64,000 nucleotides of DNA. Origin: Prado023 sp963714995. Its GTDB lineage: Bacteria; Actinomycetota; Actinomycetes; S36-B12; CAIYMF01. The stretch covers positions 124,001 to 188,000 of the forward strand of contig CAVQQP010000005.1 in assembly GCA_963714995.1 (NCBI GenBank), read 5' to 3'. The notes beneath the pieces are model-generated. The model was not told where the DNA came from and searched no databases. It saw only the letters and a program-made list of their open reading frames with translations. This document shows positions 14,885-22,408 of this stretch, one piece after another (positions within the stretch are counted from its first letter, which is position 1; every line of letters starts with the position of its first letter). The position numbers and the translations under genes were made by a program.

Positions 14885-16030
14885 GTGGACGCGGCGCGGT
14901 TTGCCCGCCGGGGGGTGGGAAGCGTCCTCCCCCCGGTGCGCCCGCGTGTGCGATTGAGGGCCTCCTTGCGGGCGCCCATCGCCCTCGTAGCGGCCGGGGC
15001 CCTGCTGGCGACCGGCCCCCTCGTCGCGGGGGCCGCCAGTGCGCCGCTCCCGGTGGCCGAGGCCGGTGCCCTGGTCATTGCGAGTTCGGACGCGAGGCCG
15101 GTCACCAAGCCGGCGTCGGTGGCGACCTTCACGCCCGCCACCACGAAGCTCGCCACCGGGAAGAGCAGGACCACGCCCGTCCAGCGACTCGAGCGGCTGA
15201 TTGCTCAACTGGCCGACGTCAAGGCGCGCCTCGACGCTGCTGAGGCCGAGGCGAGCGGACTGACCACCCGACGCAGCCAACTGGCCGAGGAGATCCCGGC
15301 CGCAGTAGCCAGGCGCTCGGCTGGCACCGCCGCCATGAAGGCTGCGAGCATGGAGGTGGCGACTTCTGGCTCGGAGGTCAAGGCGGCGAAGGTCGCGCAG
15401 GCAGGAGCCATCGCGGCACAGGAGGCCGCAGCAGCTGAGTCCGACGCGGCTGCGCAGGTGGACGCGGCCGCACGATCGCGGCTCGAGGAGGCCACGAAGC
15501 AGGCTGCGGCCGCGCGTACTGCGGTGAAGCGGGCTGTGACCAAGGTCGACAAGGCCAAGGGGAAGGCCTACGCGACGGCCTTCACCGCATGGCAGATGGC
15601 GGCGATCGCCGACCGCGTGGGCAGGGCTCGATCTGCGCTGGCCGAGCAGCAGGCAACCGAGGCGGCACTGGGTCTCACGACTGCGGCGACGGCGCTGTCC
15701 GCTGCCACCGATGCACGGACACGTGCCGATGACCGGATGGCCAGGGCCAGTGCCGCTGCGCAGACGGCCACGGAGCGCCTGGCCGCTGCCACAGCCGAGC
15801 ATGCCGCTGCCAAGGAGCAGCTCGCGACGCTCAGGGCGGAGCGGACCCACGTCAGCGAGGTCCTTGCCACGGCGACGGCACAGGTCACCCAGCTCGGAGC
15901 CGAGGTGGCGGTGCTGAGCAAGCAGGTTGCCAGGGCCCGGGCCACTGCTGCAGCGGCAGAGGCTGCGGAGGCGGAGGCTGCGACGAAGGCTGCGGCGGCG
16001 AAGACCGCGACGAAGCGCGTGACGCCATGA
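14885..16030 (+). CDS. Secreted alanine-rich coiled-coil protein
   Basis: The 381-residue protein has an N-terminal signal or anchor helix (residues about 28-52, APIALVAAGALLATGPLVAG), then a Thr/Pro stretch and about 300 residues of Ala/Glu/Lys/Arg heptads with no catalytic motif, ending in AAAAEAAEAEAATKAAAAKT. It looks like a wall-associated rod, akin to the N-terminal coiled coils of NlpC/P60 proteins but without an enzyme domain. GTG 14885 stands 7 nt after TACTCT (14872-14877). Its last codons overlap the start of the secreted nuclease gene by ATGA, so the two are translationally coupled and probably act together. No function is assigned. Confidence 0.75.
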   Translation: MDAARFARRGVGSVLPPVRPRVRLRASLRAPIALVAAGALLATGPLVAGAASAPLPVAEAGALVIASSDARPVTKPASVATFTPATTKLATGKSRTTPVQRLERLIAQLADVKARLDAAEAEASGLTTRRSQLAEEIPAAVARRSAGTAAMKAASMEVATSGSEVKAAKVAQAGAIAAQEAAAAESDAAAQVDAAARSRLEEATKQAAAARTAVKRAVTKVDKAKGKAYATAFTAWQMAAIADRVGRARSALAEQQATEAALGLTTAATALSAATDARTRADDRMARASAAAQTATERLAAATAEHAAAKEQLATLRAERTHVSEVLATATAQVTQLGAEVAVLSKQVARARATAAAAEAAEAEAATKAAAAKTATKRVTP

Positions 16031-16929
16031 GACGCCTGCACGTCGCGGCCCTTGCCGCTGTCCTGGTGGTCTCGGTCATCCCCTCGGCCGAGGCGCGTTC
16101 CGGCAAGGAGCAGTGGCGTGAGTCCGGCGTGGTCGCCGCGGTGCTCGACGGGGACACCTTCGACATGACGACCGAGACCGGACTGGTCCGGGTCCGGGTG
16201 ACGGGGATCCAGGCCCCGGAATCCTCCTGGTGTGGTGGCAAGGAGGCGAAGGACGCCCTTCGCGAGATCCTGCCGGAGGGCACCGAGGTGCGCCTCGCCA
16301 GCCGTAAGGAGACCTCGGGCAACGCTCCCGGCGGGGTCTGGCGGGTCAAGCGGACGGTCCACGTCGAGGTCGACGGCGAATGGGTCGACATCGCCCCCGG
16401 CCTGCTGTCCCGCGGCGTGGTGTTCCCGTTCCCGTTCATCGGCGAGTCAACGAACAACGAGAAGTACCTGGACCTGGCCCTGGCCGCGTCCGAGAAGCAG
16501 GTCGGCGTGTTCGACCCCACCGCGTGCGGCTCGAGCGGGTCGGCGGCGGACGAGGAGCATCTCTCCCTGGAGGTCGTCCCGGACGGACCGGGCCGGGACA
16601 GCGCCGATTCGGAGTTCGTGATGATCTACAACGGATCCGACCACGACATCGACCTGCGTGGCTGGATGGTGCAGGACACCTCACCGCTGAACGCCTACTT
16701 CTTCCCCAAAGGTGCGGTCGTTCGGGCTGACGACTACGTCGTGGTGTTCTCGGGCTCGGGCACCCGCGGGGTGGCACCGGACGGCAGCGAGGACGACCGG
16801 TTCTTCTTCGCCGGGACAGGGGCGCGCTGGAACAACGACACCACGGACATCGCGTTCCTGTTCGATGATGCGGGCAAGGACCGGACGGGCAACCTGCGCG
16901 ACTGGCTCATCCTCACGCCAGAGTCCTGA
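16027..16929 (+). CDS. Secreted thermonuclease-like protein with lamin-tail domain
   Basis: The 300-residue protein has a signal peptide (MRRLHVAALAAVLVVSVIPSAEA), then an SNase-like OB fold (VAAVLDGDTFDM, VRVRVTGIQAPESSWCGGKEAKDALREIL; residues about 35-160) and a C-terminal lamin-tail domain (LEVVPDGP, EFVMIYNGSDHDIDLRGWMVQD, FPKGAVVRADDYVVVFSG; about 180-290). Thermonucleases use Asp, Arg and Glu around these motifs; the DGDTF and RVTGIQAPE elements are present, but whether all catalytic residues are kept (for instance the second Arg) is uncertain. Lamin-tail domains bind DNA or surfaces in secreted bacterial nucleases. It overlaps the coiled-coil gene by four bases (ATGA), the arrangement of a two-gene operon. 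Confidence 0.78.
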   Translation: MRRLHVAALAAVLVVSVIPSAEARSGKEQWRESGVVAAVLDGDTFDMTTETGLVRVRVTGIQAPESSWCGGKEAKDALREILPEGTEVRLASRKETSGNAPGGVWRVKRTVHVEVDGEWVDIAPGLLSRGVVFPFPFIGESTNNEKYLDLALAASEKQVGVFDPTACGSSGSAADEEHLSLEVVPDGPGRDSADSEFVMIYNGSDHDIDLRGWMVQDTSPLNAYFFPKGAVVRADDYVVVFSGSGTRGVAPDGSEDDRFFFAGTGARWNNDTTDIAFLFDDAGKDRTGNLRDWLILTPES

Positions 16930-16944
16930 GCCCCGGATCCGGCC

Positions 16945-17409
16945 GTGTTCGACGTCGTCCTGTTCTCCCCGCGCATCCCCCCGAACACCGGCAACGTGAT
17001 CCGGCTGTGCGCCAACACGGGGTGCCGGCTGCACCTCGTCGAGCCGATGGGCTTCGTTCTGGACGAGGCCCGGGTGCGCCGCGCCGGCCTGGACTACCAC
17101 GACATGGCCGTGGTGACGGTCCATCCCAGCCTCGCCGCGGCGCAGGAGGCGCTGGCGGATCGGCGCTGGTTCGCCACCACCGCGCGCGGGGGCAGCGGGC
17201 CCCACGAGGTGGCCCTCGAGCCCGGCGACGTCTTCCTGTTCGGCCCCGAGCCGACCGGACTACCTGACGAGGTGCTAGCCACGTTCGCCCCCAACCGTCG
17301 CCTGAGACTGCCGATGCGCCCAGGCAACCGCTCCCTGAACCTGTCCAACGCGGTAGCAGTAACGATCTACGAGGCCTGGCGCCAGAACGATTTCAAGGGC
17401 GCCAGCTAG
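16945..17409 (+). CDS. trmL: tRNA (cytidine(34)-2'-O)-methyltransferase
   Basis: The 154-residue SPOUT methyltransferase has the TrmL signatures SPRIPPNTGNVIRLCANTG near the N-terminus, LFGPEPTGLP (about 105-115) and a C-terminal RLPMRPGNRSLNLSNAVAVTIYEAWRQ that forms the SAM-binding knot. It methylates the wobble ribose of tRNA-Leu. The GTG start at 16945 is chosen because it matches the family N-terminus (MFDVVLFSPRIPPN). It ends immediately before copy B of the dispersed repeat. Confidence 0.92.
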   Translation: MFDVVLFSPRIPPNTGNVIRLCANTGCRLHLVEPMGFVLDEARVRRAGLDYHDMAVVTVHPSLAAAQEALADRRWFATTARGGSGPHEVALEPGDVFLFGPEPTGLPDEVLATFAPNRRLRLPMRPGNRSLNLSNAVAVTIYEAWRQNDFKGAS

Positions 17410-17413
17410 ATCG

Positions 17414-17500
17414 CGGTTTGCTCCAACTCTCGTGCGGTGTTCGCGGTTTGCTCCAGGTCTCGGGCGCACTTTCGGCCCAGGAGTTGGATGAGATCGGGAT
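17414..17500. repeat. Dispersed repeat, copy B
   Basis: This 87-bp stretch is homologous to 63-150. It has TCCAACTCTCGTGC and TCCAGGTCTCGGGC as direct copies and GCCCAGGAGTTGGA as an inverted copy. Read in frame it encodes LLQLS, LLQVSG and ELDEIGIW and is open into the ABC exporter gene, though the exporter more likely starts downstream at 17550. It occupies the gap between trmL and the exporter and may contain part of the exporter promoter or the trmL terminator. Confidence 0.6.
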
Positions 17501-17549
17501 CTGGGCGGGGGATTTGGGGGGTTGGGTGGCGCGGGTCCATGCTTGTTCG

Positions 17550-19403
17550 ATGCCTGGGGACGAGATCGACTCGGAGGCGGCCGGGAACCCGGCCGCCGGG
17601 TCCGACGTGCCTGCGGGCTCCCCGTCCGCCACCGACCCGGTGCGCAAGAAGGCGCTGACCCGCCAGACCCTGGGGCTGTACTGGTCGGCGGCCGCGGAGT
17701 TCCCGTGGCGCCTGGGCATCGCCCTGGTGGTCCCGGTCGTCACCGTCCTGTTCGCGCGCTTCGTCGGGCCGTACGTCATCTCGCTGCTGCTCACCCAGGT
17801 CCAGGACGGCACCGTGACCTGGGAGTCCGGCTGGCCGCTGGTGCTCGCCTACGGGCTCTCGCAGTTCCTCGGCCAGGTCGTGGGCTGGCGGATCGCGCTG
17901 TTCGCGGCGTGGTCCTTCGAGGTCATGGCCATGAAGCGGCTGTTCCAGCGCGTCTTCGACCACCTGACCCGCCAGAGCCTGGGCTTCCACTCCGACCGGT
18001 TCTCCGGCTCGCTGGTGTCCCAGACCAACAAGTTCACCGGCGCCTTCGAGATGTTCTGGGACACCGTCGTCTGGCAGGTGGTCCCGGTGCTCACGACCGT
18101 GGTCGCCGCGGTGGTGATCACCGCCTTCATCCTGCCCTGGTACTCGGTCTTCCTGCTCGTGATGACCCTGGTCTTCGGTGGCTTCGTGGTGTACTCCGCG
18201 CGCACGATGGAGCGCCTGAACGTGGTCGAGGCGCAGTCCTCCACGCACATGACCGGCTTCCTGGCCGACGTCATGAGCAACATCTCGGCGGTGAAGGCGG
18301 CCGGGGCCGAGGCCACCGAGAACGCCAGTGCCCGACTGGCCGCCGGCCAGTGGCGCACGAACTCGCTGAACGTGATGAAGGCGTTCCTCGGCTACTCGTC
18401 GGGCTTCTCCGCGGTGATCGCGATCATGAACACCGGTGCGGTGCTGGCGGCCGTCGTGGCCTCCGAGCAGAAGTACCTGTCGGTGGCTGCGGTCTACCTG
18501 GCCACGACCTACACCCTGACGGTGACCGACCAGCTCTGGGAGATCACCCAGGTCATGCGCAACTACAACCGCGTCATGGGTGATGCCCACGACATGGTCG
18601 AGATCCTGGGGATCCCCCCGGCGGTCGAGGACCGCACGGACACCGAGTTCCGGCGCGGGCCGGGTGCCGTGGAGTTCGACCACGTCACCTTCGCCCACGA
18701 CGGGGCCGGCGAGGACGCCCTGTTCGACGACTTCACGCTGACGATCGCGCCGGGCGAGAAGATCGGGCTCGTCGGTCACTCCGGCTCCGGAAAGACGACC
18801 CTGACGCGCCTGCTGCTGCGGTTCTCCGACGTCGACGCGGGGGCGATCCGCATCGACGGCCAGGACCTGCGCGATGTCACCCAGGCCTCGTTGCGGCGCT
18901 CGATCGCCTACGTCGCCCAGGAGCCGCTGCTGTTCCACCGCTCGATCGCGGACAACATCGCCTACGGCCGGCCCGGGGCCACCCCGGAGCAGGTCCACGC
19001 GGCCGCGGTCAAGGCCAGTGCCGACGAGTTCATCGACAGGCTCCCGTCCGGGTACGACACGACCGTCGGCGAGCGCGGCGTGAAGCTGTCCGGCGGGCAG
19101 CGCCAGCGGATCGCGATCGCGCGAGCGGTGCTCAAGGACGCCAACCTCCTGGTCCTCGACGAGGCCACCTCGGCGCTGGACAGCGAGAGCGAGATCCACA
19201 TCCAGGCCGCCCTGGCCGAGGCCATGAAGGGTCGCACCACGATCGTCATCGCCCACCGCCTGAGCACCGTCCAGGCGATGGACCGCATCGTGGTCCTCGC
19301 CGACGGCCGGATCGTCGAGCAGGGCTCGCACGCCGAGCTCCTCGCGGCCGGAGGCGTGTACGCCGGACTCTGGGCCCACCAGTCCGGCGGCTTCCTCGAG
19401 TAG
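17550..19403 (+). CDS. ABC exporter, fused transmembrane and ATPase domains
   Basis: The 617-residue half-transporter has about six transmembrane helices (residues about 45-330) and a C-terminal ATPase: Walker A GHSGSGKTTL, signature LSGGQRQRIAIARA, Walker B LLVLDEATSALD and switch His in IAHRLSTV. It resembles MsbA/lipid-drug type exporters and should work as a dimer; substrate unknown. The ATG at 17550 is 6 nt after CATGCT, matching the leaderless pattern, and the preceding 43 codons are repeat-derived. It stands alone: the next gene is convergent and separated by an inverted-repeat cluster. Confidence 0.88.
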   Translation: MPGDEIDSEAAGNPAAGSDVPAGSPSATDPVRKKALTRQTLGLYWSAAAEFPWRLGIALVVPVVTVLFARFVGPYVISLLLTQVQDGTVTWESGWPLVLAYGLSQFLGQVVGWRIALFAAWSFEVMAMKRLFQRVFDHLTRQSLGFHSDRFSGSLVSQTNKFTGAFEMFWDTVVWQVVPVLTTVVAAVVITAFILPWYSVFLLVMTLVFGGFVVYSARTMERLNVVEAQSSTHMTGFLADVMSNISAVKAAGAEATENASARLAAGQWRTNSLNVMKAFLGYSSGFSAVIAIMNTGAVLAAVVASEQKYLSVAAVYLATTYTLTVTDQLWEITQVMRNYNRVMGDAHDMVEILGIPPAVEDRTDTEFRRGPGAVEFDHVTFAHDGAGEDALFDDFTLTIAPGEKIGLVGHSGSGKTTLTRLLLRFSDVDAGAIRIDGQDLRDVTQASLRRSIAYVAQEPLLFHRSIADNIAYGRPGATPEQVHAAAVKASADEFIDRLPSGYDTTVGERGVKLSGGQRQRIAIARAVLKDANLLVLDEATSALDSESEIHIQAALAEAMKGRTTIVIAHRLSTVQAMDRIVVLADGRIVEQGSHAELLAAGGVYAGLWAHQSGGFLE

Positions 19404-19427
19404 CGCCCCGCCTGTCTGTCGCGCACC

Positions 19428-19480
19428 CCACGCCGCACGCCTACGCCCACGCCGCATCGCCCACGCCGCCACGCCGCAAA
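19428..19480. repeat. Short tandem-like CACGCCGC units
   Basis: CACGCCGC and near copies (CCCACGCCGCA, CCACGCCGCA) recur four times in about 50 bp just before the hairpin cluster at 19492. Low-complexity; no function seen. Confidence 0.45.
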
Positions 19481-19491
19481 CCCTCCGCCTA

Positions 19492-19544
19492 GGGTCAGAC
19501 CCTCCCGTCCTGCCGGGAGGTTCTGACCCGTTCGGGAGGGTCTG
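19492..19544. terminator. Bidirectional terminator-like cluster of inverted repeats
   Basis: GGGTCAGACCCTCCCG (19492-19507) is inverted almost perfectly at CGGGAGGTTCTGACCC (19514-19529), and a third partial copy CGGGAGGGTCTG follows (19533-19544). It sits between convergent genes (ABC exporter, phosphatase). The arrangement allows two alternative stems and resembles the other unit clusters in the window. Confidence 0.65.
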
Positions 19545-19566
19545 CGGCCGGTGGGCCGCCCTGCCG

Positions 19567-21123
19567 CTACCGGCGGGGCTCGGGGATCCGGGGGCTGGGG
19601 AGCGGGTCCAGGCGCAGGGCGACCAGGGTCACGTCGTCGCGGCCGAGGTCGTCCGCCCGCTCGCGGACGGTCGCCAGGACCCGCGCGATGACCTCGGCCG
19701 GGTCGTCGCCGGCCTCGGCGGCCGTGCGCAGGTGGGTGTCCAGGTCGTCGTCGCCCAGCTCCTCGCCGGCCAGGTCGCGGCTCTCCAGGATCCCGTCGGT
19801 GAACGCCAGCACGACATCGGCAGCGTTCAGCTCGGCGGACCCCGTGGACCACGTGCCGCCCAGCCAGCTGATCATCGGACCGGTCGTGCCCAGGCGCAGG
19901 ATCGTGCCGTCGGCCCGGATGATCCGGGGCGCGGGGTGCCCGGCGTTGACCCACTGGACCTCGCCCGTGCGGGTGTCGGCGATCAGGATGGCGGCGGTGG
20001 CGAAGCGCCCGGGCTCGTCGGCGAACGCATCGCACGCCCGGTGCAGGATCTGCGGCGGGTCCTGGCCGGCCACCAGGCCCAGCGTGATCGACGTCTTGAG
20101 CCGCATGGCCACGATCCCCGCGCGCGGGCCGTGGCCGGACACGTCGCAGATCACGGCGGCTGCACGCCCGTCGGTCAGGGGGATCCGGTCCCAGAAGTCC
20201 CCGGCCAGCACCCCCTCGGCGGGACGCAGCACCCCGGCGATGGTCACGCCCAGCGGGACGGCCTCCGTGCGGGCGGCCAGCTCCCGGCGGATCGCCTCCA
20301 CCACCGGCCCCTCCTGCTCGAGGGCCGCCCGCGCGGCGGTCGCCTCGTCGATCTCGTGGACCAGCGCGCGGCGCAGCGCCTCGGCGTCGGCACCCAGGTC
20401 GCGCAGCTCCGGCGGGCCGGTCGGCACGATCACCGCGTCGTGGTGGCCGGGCGTGGCGGCCTCCCGCAGCTGCCCGCGCAGAGCGGCGATCGGCGTGAGC
20501 ACGTGCCGGCGGACGGCGACGTACGTGGCCAGCGGCAGCAGGAGCAGCACGACCAGCGCTGCCCCCAGGGTCCAGGCCAGCCGCGTGGCAGCGGCTGCCA
20601 GGTCGTCCAGGGCCGCCGTCTGCTCGCGCGTCAGGAGGGTGGACAACCGGAACGTGTCGGAGGTCAGCTGGACGTAGGCGGACTGGGACTGCGGGGAGTC
20701 GAGGATCTCCTGGGCGATCTGCTGCTCGCCGGCGTCCATCGCGGAGGTCACCGGGTTCCCGACCGTGGACAGCCACACCGTGAGGTCGGCGTCCACATCC
20801 TGGACCAGGGCACTGGCCGGATCGCGGCCCTCCAGCAGCGTCCGGAGCTCCTCGAGGTTCTCCTCCGCGGACACCACGGCGGCCTCGTAGAGCAGCCCCA
20901 TGCCCGTGGACTCCGAGGACACATAGATGCGCAGCCGACGCTCCATGTTGTTGATGTCCTCGTTGAGGTCGGCCACGGCCGTGCTGGCCGGGGCGAGGAT
21001 GTCGACGACCTCCGAGAGGCTGCGCTGGGTCTCGGCGTACCGCAGGACCAGCTGCGCCCCGAGCACGGCGATGATCGCCAGCGCCGCGAGGGCGACGGCG
21101 ATCACCCGGTGCCGGAGCGTCAT
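19567..21123 (-). CDS. Membrane-anchored SpoIIE/RsbU-type serine phosphatase
   Basis: The 518-residue protein begins with a transmembrane helix (residues about 7-27, AVALAALAIIAVLGAQLVL), an extracytoplasmic four-helix sensor region (about 30-175), a second helix (AWTLGAALVVLLLLPLATYV), a HAMP-like stretch, and a PP2C/SpoIIE domain (GDFWDRIPLTDGRAAAVICD, VSGHGPRAGIVAMRLKT, VNAGHPAPRIIRADG, DDVTLVALRL) with the metal-binding aspartates. Such proteins dephosphorylate anti-sigma antagonists (partner-switching stress response). No anti-sigma or antagonist genes are adjacent. The ATG at 21123 has TAGCCT 7 nt upstream; the gene is divergent from the aldo/keto reductase with only 51 bp between. Confidence 0.85.
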   Translation of the reverse strand: MTLRHRVIAVALAALAIIAVLGAQLVLRYAETQRSLSEVVDILAPASTAVADLNEDINNMERRLRIYVSSESTGMGLLYEAAVVSAEENLEELRTLLEGRDPASALVQDVDADLTVWLSTVGNPVTSAMDAGEQQIAQEILDSPQSQSAYVQLTSDTFRLSTLLTREQTAALDDLAAAATRLAWTLGAALVVLLLLPLATYVAVRRHVLTPIAALRGQLREAATPGHHDAVIVPTGPPELRDLGADAEALRRALVHEIDEATAARAALEQEGPVVEAIRRELAARTEAVPLGVTIAGVLRPAEGVLAGDFWDRIPLTDGRAAAVICDVSGHGPRAGIVAMRLKTSITLGLVAGQDPPQILHRACDAFADEPGRFATAAILIADTRTGEVQWVNAGHPAPRIIRADGTILRLGTTGPMISWLGGTWSTGSAELNAADVVLAFTDGILESRDLAGEELGDDDLDTHLRTAAEAGDDPAEVIARVLATVRERADDLGRDDVTLVALRLDPLPSPRIPEPRR

Positions 21124-21174
21124 GGCTTTCAGGCTAGTGGGAAACGACCGCTCGATCCGTGGCAGGCTCGGGCC

Positions 21175-22120
21175 ATGAGCCCCCGACGCATCGCCGACCT
21201 GTCCGTCCACCCGATCGGGCTGGGGGCCATGCCCCTGTCCGACCAGGCGATGCTGGCCGAGCGCCCGCGTGCGCTGGCGACCGTGCATGCGGCGCTGGAC
21301 AGCGGTGTCACGCTGGTGGACACCGCCGACATCTACGCCCCGGACGGCGAGCACTTCGGCCACAACGAGGTGCTCGTCGGCGAGGCCGTGCGCTCCTGGG
21401 CGGGCTCGGAGGCCGACCGGGCGCGGATCGTCGTGGCGACGAAGGGCGGGATCACGCGGGCCCCCGGACCGGACGGCGACGTCTGGGGCCGCGCCGGCTC
21501 GCCGCAGGCCCTGGGCGCCGCAGCCCGAGCCTCCGCACAGCGGCTCGGCGTGGACGTGATCGACCTGTACTACCTGCACCGCCTTGACCCGGCTGTCCCG
21601 TTCGACGACCAGGTGGGCGGGCTCGCGGCCGTGCGGGCCGACGGGATCGCGCGTCGCATCGGGCTGTCGAATGTCACCCTGGCGATGCTGGACCGGGCCC
21701 TCGAGCTCGTCGGCGGGCCGGACGAGGGGGGCATCGCAGCGGTGCAGAACGAGTTCTCCGCGCGCTACCGGGCCGATGCCGACGTCCTGGCTCGCTGCGT
21801 CGAGCGCGGGATCGCCTTCCTGCCATGGTCCCCGCTGGGTGGGGCCTCGCAGGCCGGCGAGCTCGGCTCGCGCTACGCGCGCCTTCGCTGAACTCGCCGA
21901 GGAGCGCGGGATCTCCGCGCAGCAGGTCGCCCTCGCCTGGTTGCTGGCACTGGGCCCGGTGGTCATCCCGATCCCCGGGTCGACCCGGCCGGCGACGGCC
22001 CGCGCCTCCGCGGCAGCGGCCGCGATCGAGCTGAGCGACGAGGAGGTCGCGCGCCTGTCGGCGAGCGTGCCCGAGGACGCCTCGGTGTTCCCGGACGACA
22101 CCCCCGCGCCCCCGATGTGA
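21175..22120 (+). CDS. Aldo/keto reductase (late frameshift)
   Basis: The first frame gives MSPRRIADLSVHPIGLGAMP, TLVDTADIYAPDGEHFGHNEVLVGEAV, VVATKGGITR and DVIDLYYLHRLDP, the aldo/keto reductase barrel with catalytic Asp/Tyr/Lys/His positions, and reaches a premature TGA at 21889. The rest of the family sequence (FAELAEERGISAQQVALAWL, VVIPIPGSTRPATA, C-terminal helix) continues in the +1 frame to 22120. One extra base (or two missing) near 21880 in a CGCGCG run explains the break; the corrected length of about 315 residues is normal. NADPH-dependent carbonyl reductase of unknown substrate. CAGGCT is 6 nt before the ATG. Confidence 0.75.
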
Positions 22121-22257
22121 CCGCACGCTGCCCGGCGCCCCGCCCCAGCGCCCCGCCCGGCCCGGCGTCCCTCCGCCCCGGCGTCCTCCCGCCCTGGCGC
22201 CCCTGGGGCGCGATCACCGACCACACGGCCGATCGAGACGCTGGGTGTGTGATCCAC

Positions 22258-22279
22258 GTCATACCCGGTGGGGTATGAC
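22258..22279. promoter_or_regulatory. 22-bp perfect inverted repeat upstream of cydAB (CsoR-like operator)
   Basis: GTCATACCC (22258-22266) and GGGTATGAC (22271-22279) are perfect 9-bp arms around GGTG. The inner ATACCC-n4-GGGTAT resembles operators described for the CsoR/RcnR/CstR repressor family. It could instead be a small hairpin in a leader. No CsoR-family gene is visible in this window. Confidence 0.5.
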
Positions 22280-22294
22280 CTAGGACCGGGCGCA

Positions 22295-22314
22295 TTGGGA
22301 CCAAGGTCCCGGAA
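22295..22314 (+). promoter_or_regulatory. DosR/DevR-type box upstream of cydAB
   Basis: The core GGGACCAAGGTCCC (22297-22310) is a palindrome matching 12 of 14 positions of the mycobacterial DosR core GGGACTWWAGTCCC, with T before and GGAA after as in the extended consensus. It lies about 100 bp before cydA. A DevR protein with a near-identical recognition helix is encoded at 60807-61463. Confidence 0.7.
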
Positions 22315-22408
22315 CTTACAGGCGATGGTCGGGCCGTGGACCGCCGTCATGGTGGGAGGCTGAGCGCGACTGGGCCACTCTGGCCGGTCTGTGCAGACGA
22401 GGATGGCC

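Noticed and set aside
17418..17549. The ABC exporter starting at the earlier in-frame TTG, inside the repeat.
   Set aside because: Those codons repeat copy A and encode no transporter sequence, while ATG 17550 has a -10 at the standard spacing.
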